Assembly (NCBI RefSeq): GCF_003570705.1 | Contig: NZ_QWVT01000029.1 | Span: 186,001 to 250,000, forward strand | Source of the DNA: Mesobacillus zeae | Lineage (GTDB): Bacteria > Bacillota > Bacilli > Bacillales > Cytobacillaceae | Reading direction: 5' to 3' | DNA: 64,000 bases | Shown here: positions 53,847 to 64,000 of the stretch, in pieces | How positions within the stretch are numbered: position 1 is the first letter of the stretch | Layout of the letters: each line of letters opens with the position of its first letter | Translations under genes and position numbers: made by a program | Notes under the pieces: model-generated | Seen by the model: the letters and a program-made list of their open reading frames with translations, nothing else | Databases searched by the model: none | What the model was told of the DNA's origin: nothing

Positions 53847-55691
53847 ATGGCTAAAAGAAAAATATCGGAGACTGAAACTGAATGGCTTTTTAAGGATTTG
53901 CTTCAAGAAAAAGGCTATTTTGATAACGAAGATATTATTGTTGAATTTAAAGATGCGACAGCAAATGAAAAAATAAAAAAATTACTTTTAAATGCTAGTA
54001 AAAAAGGCACAAAAAAAGGGATACCAGATTTTATCCTAAGGTCATATAGATACCCAGATATCATTTTCCTAGTAGAATGTAAAGCGGACACCAAATTTCA
54101 TAGCAGTTTAACCAGAGAAAGGTATGCTGATTATGCAGTTGACGGAGTATTGCTTTACTCGTCTTTTGTTTCAAAAGAGTTCGATGTACTATCCATTGCT
54201 TTAAGTGGAAGTGAAGATAATTATGAAGTAAGTGCATACTGGCAGTTAAAGGGAACCGATGATGTTCAAGAAGTGAAGTCGGAGAATCTTTTAACTTATG
54301 ATAATTACTTAAGGTTAATTTTGGAATCAGATGAAGCTTTCCATAGAGACTATTCAAAGCTATTGACTTATGCCAAATTGTTGAACAGCAATCTTCATAA
54401 GAAAAAAATTAAAGAATCCTACCGAGCTTTACTTATTTCAGGAATACTTGTAGCACTACAAAATGATGCATTTAGGATATCGTACAACACTCACAAAACA
54501 GCTAACGCATTAATCAGTTCTTTATTAGGAGCTATCTCTACGGAGTTAAGAGCAGACCCTAAAAAGGACAAAAATACGGATGTAGTATTAGGGGCATTTG
54601 ATTTTATCAAAACAAACAAGACCTTCTCTGACAGTAAAAAAGGGTTATTGGCATTAACAGAAGTTATCACTTCAATTAAGGATAACGTTTATACGTTCCT
54701 AGACAAATATAAATACATTGATACGCTAAGTCAGTTCTATATAGAATTCTTACGCTATGCAAATACTGATAAGGGCTTAGGCATTGTACTTACACCAATG
54801 CACATTGCGCAATTGTTCGCTAAGATGGCTAATGTAAGAAAGGATACCACTGTACTTGACAATGCAGCAGGAACTGGTGGGTTCCTAGTGGCTTCCTTGG
54901 GAGAAATGATGATTGATGCAGGTGATGATGAAACAAAAATTGAAGAAATACGTGAAAAGCAAGTTTATGGAATTGAATATGAATCTAGTAATTTAGCATT
55001 GCTAGTTTCAAATATGATAATACATTCAGATGGTCGCAGTAACATCATTTGGGGTGATACATTTGACGTGGTTCCTAGTAAGCTAAAAGGAAAAAATTTA
55101 ATTGACGTTGGTCTTCTTAACCCACCATTTAAGATGGATAAAGACGATATTTATGAATTTGAATTTATTTATTCTAATTTAGATGCCGTTAAAGAAAAGG
55201 GGACTGTTATAGCACTGGTTCCTGCAAGTGTAGTTACAGATACTTCAGGAGCAAATTACGAATACAAAAAGCGATTGCTTAAAAATCATACACTTGAAGC
55301 AGTAGTTTCATTGCCTGAAGAGTTGTTTGCTAATAGTAAAACATCTGTAGTAACTGTGGGTATTGTAATCACAGCTCATGTTCCGCATCCTAAGTATAAA
55401 GAAACATGGTTCGGATATTGGAGAAATGATGGCTTTGTTAAAACCAAGAAATACGGGCGCGCAGATGTAAATAGACAGTGGGACGGCGAAAAAGGATTAG
55501 AGCGGCAATGGTTAAATGCTTTTATGAACAGAAAGGAAATAGCTGAATTCAGTATAAACAAGATAGTTACTCCAGAAGATGAATGGATTGCAGAGGCATA
55601 TTTAGAAACTGATTATAGTTCCCTAGATATGAGAGCATTTGAAAAGACAGTTCGTAAGTATCAGGCATTTAAGATGGAGAATGGTCTATGA
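53847..55691 (+). CDS. BcgI-like restriction-modification subunit: nuclease fused to N6-adenine methylase
   Basis: 614 residues. The N-terminal 130 residues carry a PD-(D/E)XK nuclease pattern ('KGIPDFILRSY' and 'IIFLVECKADTKFH'). A helical linker leads to an N6-adenine DNA methylase: SAM motif I 'TTVLDNAAGTGGFLVASLG', motif IV 'VGLLNPPFKMDKDD', plus 'GIEYESSNLALLVSNMIIH'. Size and layout equal the BcgI A subunit (type IIB, cleaving on both sides of its site). Shine-Dalgarno AAGGAAG. The specificity gene overlaps by four bases. Confidence 0.88.
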   Translation: MAKRKISETETEWLFKDLLQEKGYFDNEDIIVEFKDATANEKIKKLLLNASKKGTKKGIPDFILRSYRYPDIIFLVECKADTKFHSSLTRERYADYAVDGVLLYSSFVSKEFDVLSIALSGSEDNYEVSAYWQLKGTDDVQEVKSENLLTYDNYLRLILESDEAFHRDYSKLLTYAKLLNSNLHKKKIKESYRALLISGILVALQNDAFRISYNTHKTANALISSLLGAISTELRADPKKDKNTDVVLGAFDFIKTNKTFSDSKKGLLALTEVITSIKDNVYTFLDKYKYIDTLSQFYIEFLRYANTDKGLGIVLTPMHIAQLFAKMANVRKDTTVLDNAAGTGGFLVASLGEMMIDAGDDETKIEEIREKQVYGIEYESSNLALLVSNMIIHSDGRSNIIWGDTFDVVPSKLKGKNLIDVGLLNPPFKMDKDDIYEFEFIYSNLDAVKEKGTVIALVPASVVTDTSGANYEYKKRLLKNHTLEAVVSLPEELFANSKTSVVTVGIVITAHVPHPKYKETWFGYWRNDGFVKTKKYGRADVNRQWDGEKGLERQWLNAFMNRKEIAEFSINKIVTPEDEWIAEAYLETDYSSLDMRAFEKTVRKYQAFKMENGL

Positions 55692-56650
55692 AGTTAGTTC
55701 GTGTGGAAGAATTATTTGAAGTAAAATATGGCGTGAATTTAGACCTGAATAAGTTAGAAGAAGTTTCAATCAATTCTCCGAATGCCATTCCTTACGTTGG
55801 GCGTAGCGGAAAACATAATGGTGTTACTGCTTTCGTTGAAAAAATTAGTGTAACCCCCAATCCACCAATGACTATTTCGGTTGCTGGGGGAGGAAGCGTA
55901 ATGTCCAGTTTCTTACAAGAGTTTCCTTATTACTCAGGAAGAGATTTGTTTTATTTGAAACCGAAAGTAAACATGTCGAAGCCAGTCCTACTATACTACT
56001 GCACTGCTTTATCAATGAATAAGTTCAAGTTCAGCTATGGTAGGCAAGTAAATCGAACTTTAGCTCAATTGCTGATTCCAGATATAACCGAAATTCCTAC
56101 TTCAATATTAGATTACAGTATTGATGATAGCATTGGAATCAGACAGTTTGAATTCTTAAATAATAAGGTGAGCTCGGTTGGAAAGGTTTTGGGAAATCAA
56201 GATGACAGCAACTTTAAAATGTTACAAGATATCTTTCATATGTATAATGGGGTTGCATCCAGTAATTTAGCTATTCAGCCTGAAAAAGCAAATGAGTATT
56301 TAATACCTTTTGTTAGGCCGTCAAAATGGCAGTCCACGAGTTATACAGGTTATGTTGATATTCGTACTGTCCCCCAAAATAAAGTTTTTCCAGCAGGCAC
56401 ACTCTATGTTTCAACTAATGGTGCAGGAAGCCACACTTATTCTTATGTATCTATCGAATCTTTTGTACCAAACAGTGATGTTACAGTACTAATTCCCAAA
56501 CAAGAGTTAAGTTTAGAGCAAAAATTAGCCTATGCAACCTTAATAACGGCTAATAGATTCAAATTCTCTTATGGTAGAAAACCAAAAGGAGACAAGTTAA
56601 AAACTATTTTGCTTCCAGTCTTAAAATCATTAAGCTTAAATAGTCTTTAA
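55688..56650 (+). CDS. Specificity (target-recognition) subunit of the BcgI-like system
   Basis: 320 residues with two related target-recognition domains. First: 'IPYVGRSGKHNGVTAFVEK', 'FPYYSGRDLFYLKPK' and 'NKFKFSYGRQVNRTL'. Second: 'YLIPFVRPSKWQSTSYTGYVD', 'FVPNSDVTVLIPK' and 'NRFKFSYGRKPKGDKLKTI'. This duplicated TRD pattern is seen in BcgI-type B subunits and predicts a bipartite recognition sequence. ATGA overlap with the methylase gene implies translational coupling. No damage seen, so the system could be active. Confidence 0.88.
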   Translation: MKLVRVEELFEVKYGVNLDLNKLEEVSINSPNAIPYVGRSGKHNGVTAFVEKISVTPNPPMTISVAGGGSVMSSFLQEFPYYSGRDLFYLKPKVNMSKPVLLYYCTALSMNKFKFSYGRQVNRTLAQLLIPDITEIPTSILDYSIDDSIGIRQFEFLNNKVSSVGKVLGNQDDSNFKMLQDIFHMYNGVASSNLAIQPEKANEYLIPFVRPSKWQSTSYTGYVDIRTVPQNKVFPAGTLYVSTNGAGSHTYSYVSIESFVPNSDVTVLIPKQELSLEQKLAYATLITANRFKFSYGRKPKGDKLKTILLPVLKSLSLNSL

Positions 56651-56880
56651 ATTGCTTAAGATACAAGTAGGGACATTAGCGTGTCCCTATTTGAATTTTA
56701 AGACTTCAATTAATTGTAGAAAATACTTGTCCCATAGAATTGTTTATTATAAATTCATATCAGTAGCACAATATTTGATGAAATTAATGAACGTATGCTT
56801 TTTGTGCGTATCACTGAGTTTACTAGTCTCTTATAAAAGCAGTGGTGCCAACGCATCACTTAAATTTTATAATATGTATG

Positions 56881-56919
56881 GGCGGAATTGGCAGACGCGC
56901 ACGACTCAAAATCGTGTTC
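56881..56919 (+). other. Fragment of a tRNA-Leu (CAA): D arm and anticodon arm only
   Basis: GGCGGAATTGGCAGACGC is the D-arm of bacterial tRNA-Leu, and GCACGACTCAAAATCGTG gives an anticodon stem CACGA/TCGTG with loop CTCAAAA (anticodon CAA). Acceptor stem, variable arm and T arm are absent: unrelated AT-rich sequence flanks it. Probably a trace of an old attachment site. Confidence 0.7.
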
Positions 56920-57005
56920 TAGTACTTAAATGATTAGACAACTTGTAGTATCAGAACCAACATCAGACAAGTTAATTAAAGAACATATACAAGTTAGTTA
57001 AATAG

Positions 57006-57031
57006 TGACTCCTAAGGGGTCTCTTTTTTTT
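57006..57031 (+). terminator. Terminator downstream of the restriction-modification operon
   Basis: GACTCC / GGGGTC stem with a TAA loop, then CTCTTTTTTTT. Lies about 350 bases after the specificity gene. Confidence 0.6.
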
Positions 57032-57225
57032 GTTAGGATTAGGGAGCGGATTTTCCACATTTAAGGGGGTGAATGGGGCAAGCCCATATTTGGTTTATGC
57101 ACATGCCTTTGATTTTTCAAATGTATCGATACTGAAACAGGATTATTTTTAACTATTATATTATTGAATTACAGAGTATAAGTAATTATAATAGGAGATA
57201 AGTCAATCGGTCTAAGTTCGAAAAG

Positions 57226-57244
57226 TGACCGTTATACTGAACGG
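57226..57244 (-). repeat. Inverted integrase arm-type repeat, right end of element 1
   Basis: TGACCGTTATACTGAACGG is the reverse complement (17 of 19 bases) of the left-end repeat at 46211-46229 and lies 21 bases before the att copy. Confidence 0.65.
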
Positions 57245-57265
57245 AAGCAAAACAGCGATATATAG

Positions 57266-57333
<68 letters not shown>

Positions 57334-57769
57334 GTAAAAAGTTAAAGAACAAAAGATAAGCCTTCAATAACGTTAAGTGAAACGATCAACATATCGGTCA
57401 AATTCGGAGATAAACCCGGGACCGAACTTACGATCGGATGATCATTTTAACGCTATAGTAGGCTTATTTTTTTTATGACGAAAAAGTGATGTGAAGAATG
57501 TTCTTTGAAGGATTGACTGGTCTATTGCTAATAAAGATGTTAAGTACTTTGCAAAGCTAGACTTGTTAAAAATCTTTTTTGTCGGATTGGGTTCGATGGA
57601 AACTAGTAAAATGTCGTGTACCACGATGGCAGTATAGAACGAACACGGCATTGATAAGGAAATATTACTTGGAAGTTAGATTTTGAAGAAGGAATTAAAG
57701 AATGGAATAGAGAATATAAATATTGGGGTTTTTGGTAAAAAAAGAATTAGGGAACAATGAGGGTGGATA
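57334..57769. other. Left part of the second element remnant
   Basis: About 435 bases. It starts like element 1: AGCCTTC and GTGAAAC blocks then ACGATCAACATATCGGTCA (57382-57400), a diverged copy of the arm repeat. No integrase gene remains. Broken frames with internal stops around 57490-57640 suggest degraded coding DNA. Confidence 0.55.
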
Positions 57770-58078
57770 ATGGTAGGTATATTTGGGTTGATTTTTTCAT
57801 GGGGAATCCCGGCATTATTATTATGGAGCGTTATATTAAGTATCAGACATATGGCAAAGGAGCCTTTATCAGGAGGGTTTATAGGGAGGACAATAACATT
57901 TTTTGTTTCGATATACTCGTATACTTTAAGTTCGCTGGCTTCCTGGCTTGGCCTAATTACTATACTTATGGGATTTGCCGGTTTTACTGAAGGTGCGTTT
58001 TTTTTCTCAATCCTGTTCATTTTATTTGGCGGATTTTTGGTGTATAATTATTTCCCGCGTTTTAATATGCCAGATTGA
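57770..58078 (+). CDS. Small hypothetical membrane protein of the second remnant
   Basis: 102 residues with three hydrophobic segments ('GIFGLIFSWGIPALLLWSVIL', 'ITFFVSIYSYTLSSLASWLGLIT', 'FFFSILFILFGGFLVYNYF'). GAGGG lies six bases upstream of the ATG. I do not recognise the family. It is the only intact-looking gene in the second element and could be its cargo, for example an immunity or exclusion-type membrane protein, but that is speculation. Confidence 0.55.
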   Translation: MVGIFGLIFSWGIPALLLWSVILSIRHMAKEPLSGGFIGRTITFFVSIYSYTLSSLASWLGLITILMGFAGFTEGAFFFSILFILFGGFLVYNYFPRFNMPD

Positions 58079-58180
58079 ATAGAAATTCACTTAGCTTTCA
58101 GTGCTTTTTGGCGGTGACATAGACTGCATTAATCTAGGGTATTTACCCTTTGAAATTAAGGAATAACATTTAGGTAGTCA

Positions 58181-58210
58181 CGGTCGGGAGTTCGAATCTC
58201 TCCTGGGACG
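58181..58210 (+). repeat. Third tRNA-Arg 3' segment (outer att site, original tRNA end)
   Basis: CGGTCGGGAGTTCGAATCTC and the following TCCTGGGACG equal the T arm and acceptor 3' strand of tRNA-Arg. Downstream is the tRNA's presumed original terminator, so this copy marks the chromosome junction. Confidence 0.85.
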
Positions 58211-58228
58211 CTTACTATAGCTACATAA

Positions 58229-58264
58229 TAAAAAACTCACCTTTTGTGGTGAGTTTTTTATTTT
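58229..58264 (+). terminator. Terminator, probably the original one of tRNA-Arg
   Basis: AAAAAACTCACC / GGTGAGTTTTTT stem with TTTTGT loop, 19 bases after the outer att copy; the island has separated it from the intact tRNA gene. Confidence 0.85.
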
Positions 58265-58418
58265 TTATTTTTAAAAATAGAGAACTGCCCTGTCGCCTTC
58301 TTTTTAGAATGAAAATTGGATAAGCAAAATTTTTTAGTGAAACAGTAAAAAAGTTTTCGGAAAAGCAAATGTGACAGCATCAAGCTTGTAAGCGGATACA
58401 AGAATATTGATAAATCTA

Positions 58419-58475
58419 AATTATCAAATAATTTCAAAAAAACCGGTTGACGAAGGTTTGAAATGGGCGTAGTAT
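58419..58475 (+). promoter_or_regulatory. ilvE promoter with possible CodY site
   Basis: TTGACG (58447-58452), 17-base spacer, TAGTAT (58470-58475). AATTATCAAATAATT (58419-58433) resembles the CodY box AATTTTCNGAAAATT with three mismatches. The leader of about 130 bases has a GC-rich segment ending in GCGGGATTTTTT (58547-58562) that could attenuate; I do not identify it as a T-box. Confidence 0.5.
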
Positions 58476-58615
58476 AGTCCTCAAATAACAGAACAGTAGC
58501 TCAGACAACCGTAGTCGGGAAGGTTATCAAGCCTAGTACAGCGGTGTTTGCGGGATTTTTTACAACTAACATTTTATCCATTTAAAGCGTTTAACAACAA
58601 AAGGAGTGTTTGACA

Positions 58616-59521
58616 GTGCCCGATCAATGGATCTATTTAAACGGTGAATTCGTTACAAAAGAGAATGCCAAAGTCTCGGTCTATGACCATGGATTTTTGT
58701 ACGGTGATGGCATCTTTGAGGGAATTCGTGTTTACAGCGGCAATATTTTCAGGATGGAGGAGCACATGGATCGCCTTTACCGGTCTGCCAAGTCCATCAT
58801 GCTTGCGATTCCGCATTCCCAGGAAGAGCTCACCAGCCTGATAGCGGAGACGGTTGAAAGAAATGGGCTTGAGGATGCCTATATCCGCGTTGTCGTATCC
58901 AGGGGTGTCGGGGACCTTGGACTGGATCCATATAAGTGTAAAGAAGCAAATGTAGTCATAATTGTTGAGCCATTGGCCATTTTTCCAAAAGAACTATATG
59001 AACAGGGACTTGAAATCGTTACAGTCGCAACAAGGAGGAACAGGCCTGACGTATTGAGCCCGAAGGTGAAGTCACTGAACTATCTCAATAACGTCCTCGT
59101 GAAAATTGAAGCACACCTCGCGAATGTGAGCGAAGCGCTTATGCTCAACGACCAGGGATACGTAGCTGAAGGGTCGGCGGATAACATTTTCATTATTAAA
59201 GGAAACACATTTTACACACCGCCTGGCTATATCGGGGCACTTGAAGGCATTACAAGGAGCGCAGTCATGGATATTGCGGAAGGCCTTGGTTATAAGCTGA
59301 AGGAAGAGCCGTTCACAAGGCATGATGTCTATACAGCCGATGAAGTATTTTTGACCGGGACAGCAGCTGAGGTCATTGCTGTAGTCAAAGTTGACGGCCG
59401 GGTGATCGGTGATGGCGTCCCTGGATTCCACACAAAGACGATCCTGGAAGAGTTCAGAAAGAGAGTTGTAAGTGAAGGAGTAAAAGTATACAGTCAGTCA
59501 GCAGAACCTAATGTTAGCTAA
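58616..59521 (+). CDS. ilvE: Branched-chain amino acid aminotransferase
   Basis: 301 residues, fold-type IV PLP enzyme. 'WIYLNGEFVTKENAKVSVYDHGFLYGDGIFEGIRVYSG' and the catalytic lysine region 'LSPKVKSLNYLNNVLVKIEA' followed by 'EALMLNDQGYVAEGSADNIFII' and 'TGTAAEVIAVVKVDGR' fit class IV BCATs. Final step of Val, Leu and Ile synthesis. GTG 58616 is nine bases after AAAGGAG; TTG 58610 is too close. Unlike B. subtilis, it lies directly ahead of the ilv-leu leader. Confidence 0.93.
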   Translation: MPDQWIYLNGEFVTKENAKVSVYDHGFLYGDGIFEGIRVYSGNIFRMEEHMDRLYRSAKSIMLAIPHSQEELTSLIAETVERNGLEDAYIRVVVSRGVGDLGLDPYKCKEANVVIIVEPLAIFPKELYEQGLEIVTVATRRNRPDVLSPKVKSLNYLNNVLVKIEAHLANVSEALMLNDQGYVAEGSADNIFIIKGNTFYTPPGYIGALEGITRSAVMDIAEGLGYKLKEEPFTRHDVYTADEVFLTGTAAEVIAVVKVDGRVIGDGVPGFHTKTILEEFRKRVVSEGVKVYSQSAEPNVS

Positions 59522-59522
59522 A

Positions 59523-59826
59523 TAGCGATAAAGCAGAGAAGAGGACAAGTAATTTCCTGCAGTACCCATCCACAGAGAGCCGGAATGGTGGGAGCCGGCG
59601 ATGGACACAGGAAGTGAACTCACCTCGGAGCGCCGCCTTAAAAGGATATTCGAGTAAAGGCGGACGGGTGCTGGCCACCCGTTACCAAACCGGACTTTCA
59701 CAGTCCACGAGTGCGCGCAGGATTTCCCTGTGCGAATGAGGGTGGTACCGTGGAACAGGAGCAAAGCCTGTTTCATCCCTTGCCTATAAGCAGGCATTTT
59801 GGGGGGTGAAACAGGCTTTTTATTAT
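59523..59826 (+). ncRNA. T-box leader, leucine-specific
   Basis: The T-box AGGGTGGTACCGTGG lies at 59739-59753; a terminator with AAGCCTGTTTCA / TGAAACAGGCTT and T-run ends near 59824. A CTC triplet in 'GTGAACTCACC' (about 59615-59625) is the probable Leu specifier, as in the B. subtilis ilv-leu leader. Uncharged tRNA-Leu should allow expression of the operon. Confidence 0.92.
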
Positions 59827-59911
59827 TGAATAAGAAAGCCGGAGGCCGCGTTCCAACAACCCATTACAAAAGGCTAACGGCAGATTTAAAAAAAGTTGGG
59901 AGGCAGTATGA

Positions 59912-61630
59912 ATGTTGCAGGAAGCTGCTTTTACAGAAGTAAAAGCTGAAAGCAGCCCGGTAAGCGGGGCTGACTTGTTGATCGAGGCGCTGAAAAAGGA
60001 AAACGTGGAAGTAATTTTCGGATATCCCGGTGGTGCAGTATTGCCGATTTACGACAGCATTTATGACTGCAATATCCTTCATGTCCTGCCGAGGCATGAG
60101 CAGGGAGGAATACATGCTGCTGAAGGATATGCGAGGGTCAGCGGAAAAGCCGGAGTTGTGATTGCGACTTCTGGGCCAGGGGCCACGAATATAGTGACTG
60201 GGCTAGCGGATGCCATGATGGATTCCCTTCCGCTTGTTGTATTCACTGGCCAGGTGGCAACAGGAGTGATTGGAACGGATGCCTTCCAGGAAGCCGACAT
60301 TCTCGGGATTACGACCCCCATCACGAAATATAATTTTCAGGTCCGGAGGATTGAAGACATTCCAAAAATTATAAAAGAAGCCTTCCATATTGCAACAACA
60401 GGCCGGCCAGGGCCAGTACTGATCGATTTTCCCAAAGACATTGCAGCGGCAAAGACGGCAAGACCGGACGAACCAGAAATCTCGCTTCCTGGATACCAGC
60501 CAACGATAGAACCCAATTACCTGCAAATCCGAAAATTAACTGAAGCAATCAGCTCTTCGAAAAAACCCGTGATTCTTGCAGGTGCTGGAATTATGCACTC
60601 AAACGCAGCGGAAGAATTAAAGGTGTTTGCCGAACAGCAGAATCTTCCGGTTGTCCATACACTGTTAGGTCTTGGCGGTTTTCCGGCAGACCATCCGCTT
60701 TTCCTCGGAATGGGAGGCATGCACGGATGCTATGCAGCAAATATGGCCCTTTACGAATGCGATTTACTGATTAATATTGGTGCAAGATTCGACGACAGGC
60801 TCACCGGGAACCTCAAGCATTTTGCCCAAAAAGCTGCCGTTGCCCATATTGATATTGATCCAGCAGAAATCGGAAAAAACGTCACAACTAGCATTCCGAT
60901 TGTTGGAGATGCAAAGGAGGCGCTCAAGCTTCTTGTTAAACAGGGAGGAAAACCTCCTCGGCATGTAGAGTGGATGGCTAAACTTGATAGTTGGAAACTC
61001 GAATATCCATACTGGCATGAAGACGTGGAATCGCCAATCAAACCTCAGCGTCTGATGCAGATGCTCCACGAAAAATCAAAAGGAGAAGCCATTGTTGTCA
61101 CAGATGTAGGCCAGCATCAAATGTGGGCAGCGCAGCATTACTCGATGAGTGCCCCAGGCCGGTGGGTTACATCCGGCGGGCTCGGCACAATGGGCTTTGG
61201 TGTTCCTGCCAGTATCGGCGCCCAGCTTGCAGAACCGGATGCCTGCGTTATCGCGGTTGTTGGAGATGCGGGTTTCCAAATGTCCGCCCAGGAGCTTTCT
61301 GTCATTGCAGAAATGAATCTGCCGATAAAAATCGCAATATTCAATAATCATTCGCTCGGAATGGTAAGGCAATGGCAAGAAATATTTTACAAAGAAAGAT
61401 ATTCACATAGCAGGATGCCCTCACAGCCTTCATTTATCAAACTTGCGGAGGCATATGGGATCAAAGGATATGAAGTCCATTCTGAGACAGAAGCCGGGGA
61501 AGTGCTTGAGGATGTGCTGAATAACAGAGAACCAGTGCTTCTCGATTTCAGGATTGACGCCTCGGAGAATGTATACCCAATGATTGCTCCCGGCAAAGGG
61601 CTGCACGAGATGGAAGGTGTTAAAAAATGA
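59912..61630 (+). CDS. ilvB: Acetolactate synthase large (catalytic) subunit
   Basis: 572 residues, ThDP enzyme. N-terminal '[16 protein letters not shown]' with the catalytic Glu region '[18 protein letters not shown]', FAD-binding middle domain, and C-terminal ThDP motif '[31 protein letters not shown]' (GDG-type). Makes acetolactate or acetohydroxybutyrate. ATG 59912 is eight bases after GGGAGG. ilvN overlaps by four bases. Confidence 0.96.
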   Translation: MLQEAAFTEVKAESSPVSGADLLIEALKKENVEVIFGYPGGAVLPIYDSIYDCNILHVLPRHEQGGIHAAEGYARVSGKAGVVIATSGPGATNIVTGLADAMMDSLPLVVFTGQVATGVIGTDAFQEADILGITTPITKYNFQVRRIEDIPKIIKEAFHIATTGRPGPVLIDFPKDIAAAKTARPDEPEISLPGYQPTIEPNYLQIRKLTEAISSSKKPVILAGAGIMHSNAAEELKVFAEQQNLPVVHTLLGLGGFPADHPLFLGMGGMHGCYAANMALYECDLLINIGARFDDRLTGNLKHFAQKAAVAHIDIDPAEIGKNVTTSIPIVGDAKEALKLLVKQGGKPPRHVEWMAKLDSWKLEYPYWHEDVESPIKPQRLMQMLHEKSKGEAIVVTDVGQHQMWAAQHYSMSAPGRWVTSGGLGTMGFGVPASIGAQLAEPDACVIAVVGDAGFQMSAQELSVIAEMNLPIKIAIFNNHSLGMVRQWQEIFYKERYSHSRMPSQPSFIKLAEAYGIKGYEVHSETEAGEVLEDVLNNREPVLLDFRIDASENVYPMIAPGKGLHEMEGVKK

Positions 61631-62142
61631 AGCGAACCATTACTCTGACAGTCCTGAATCGGCCCGGCGTCCTGAACAGGATCACAAATCTGTTCTCGAA
61701 AAGGGACTACAATATTGAAAGTATTTCAGTGGGGCATGCGGAACAAGCGGGAGTTTCAAGGATTACCTGTGTTGTCCATGTTGAAAACGACAGGGTGATT
61801 GAACAAATCAGCAAACAGCTCAACAAACAAATTGATGTGCTGAAAGTGACAGACATCAGCGACCAGGCGATCGTAGCCCGGGAACTTGCCTTGGTTAAGG
61901 TTGCTGCCCAGCCCAACAACAGAAATGAAATCCAGTCGCTGATCGAGCCATTTAGGGCCTCTGTCATTGATATTGGCAAAGAAAGCATGATTATTCAGAT
62001 TACCGGAGAAACCGAAAAGGTGGAGGCTTTTATCGAACTTGTCAGGCCTTATGGCATTAAAGAGCTGGCAAGGACGGGAACGACAGCGTTCCCGCGGAGC
62101 AGCCAGCGGCCCGGACAGACAAAATCTTGTTCATTAGTCTAA
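61627..62142 (+). CDS. ilvN: Acetolactate synthase small (regulatory) subunit
   Basis: 171 residues. N-terminal ACT domain '[33 protein letters not shown]' binds the feedback inhibitor valine; a C-terminal ACT-like half follows ('[35 protein letters not shown]'). Stimulates IlvB. The ATGA overlap indicates translational coupling. Confidence 0.95.
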   Translation: MKRTITLTVLNRPGVLNRITNLFSKRDYNIESISVGHAEQAGVSRITCVVHVENDRVIEQISKQLNKQIDVLKVTDISDQAIVARELALVKVAAQPNNRNEIQSLIEPFRASVIDIGKESMIIQITGETEKVEAFIELVRPYGIKELARTGTTAFPRSSQRPGQTKSCSLV

Positions 62143-62155
62143 AAAACAAACATAA

Positions 62156-64000
<1,845 letters not shown>

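Larger units (their letters stand above)
56651..57265. other. Non-coding right part of element 1
   Basis: About 600 bases. It includes a tRNA-Leu fragment (56881-56919), a terminator-like stem at 57006-57031 (GACTCC / GGGGTC with T8) and the inverted arm-type repeat (57226-57244). No gene I can support. Confidence 0.55.

Noticed and set aside
56652-56933. 93-codon frame after the specificity subunit
   Set aside because: It reads through the tRNA-Leu fragment and ends in low-complexity sequence; no ribosome site.
57676-58020. 114-codon minus-strand frame opposite the small membrane protein
   Set aside because: Only the plus-strand frame has a ribosome site and a membrane-protein pattern.
58333-58346. 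TTTAGTGAAAC-like string resembling the element left ends
   Set aside because: Lies outside the outer att copy and lacks the ACGGTCA repeats; probably chance in AT-rich DNA.

Overview
The window is a chromosomal segment of a spore-forming, low-to-moderate GC Gram-positive bacterium of the Bacillaceae. Gene order from thrS to leuA follows the Bacillus subtilis backbone (infC-rpmI-rplT-ysdA-ysdB, ysdC, sspI-ysgA-pheST, rnhC-zapA-yshB-polX-mutS2-yshE-lcfA-fadR-fadB-etfBA-trxA, uvrC, lysC, yslB, sdhCAB, ysmA-gerE-ysmB-racE-gerM-rph-ysnA-ysnB, ilvB-N-C-leuA). Sporulation and germination genes (sspI, gerE, gerM) support this. The genus cannot be fixed from the sequence alone.

Bases 1-23,550 are core genome. 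They hold the end of thrS, the L20-autoregulated infC operon with an AUU-started infC, ysdA/ysdB/dUTPase/ysdC, the phenylalanine T-box with pheST, a DNA-maintenance and division block (rnhC, zapA, polX, mutS2), and a fatty-acid block (lcfA, fadR-fadB-etfB-etfA) with a near-perfect FadR operator, then trxA. Between trxA and uvrC, adjacent in B. subtilis, lies about 9 kb of extra DNA. It has two Fur-box-controlled iron loci (a lipoprotein; an anchored extracytoplasmic protein plus an FTR1 permease) around an overlapping four-gene cluster (epimerase, flippase-like protein, phosphodiesterase/alkaline phosphatase-like protein, family 2 glycosyltransferase), and a polytopic glycosyltransferase-like gene. 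Core order resumes with uvrC, the lysine-riboswitch-controlled lysC (with an internal start for its beta subunit), sdhCAB, ysmA (with a FadR-like palindrome), gerE and the racE-gerM-rph-ysnA-ysnB group.

A tRNA-Arg(UCU) gene at 46,083 is the target of an integrative element, and probably of two in tandem. The tRNA 3' portion recurs at 57,266-57,333 (68 identical bases) and 58,181-58,210 (30 bases). The 11-kb first element carries a tyrosine integrase, an iteron-like repeat pair, a two-winged-helix replication-initiator-like protein, an XRE repressor diverging from a second short tyrosine recombinase, a stand-alone PD-(D/E)XK protein of unknown role, a serine recombinase killed by two tandem amber codons, and a two-gene restriction-modification system resembling BcgI (nuclease-methylase fusion plus two-domain specificity subunit). 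A second remnant of about 0.9 kb keeps integrase-arm-like repeats and one small membrane protein.

After the element come ilvE with its own promoter, a leucine T-box leader, and the branched-chain amino acid operon ilvB-ilvN-ilvC-leuA, which runs off the right edge. The most unusual material is the tRNA-Arg island (46.1-58.2 kb), followed by the iron/glycan insertion at 23.6-32.5 kb.
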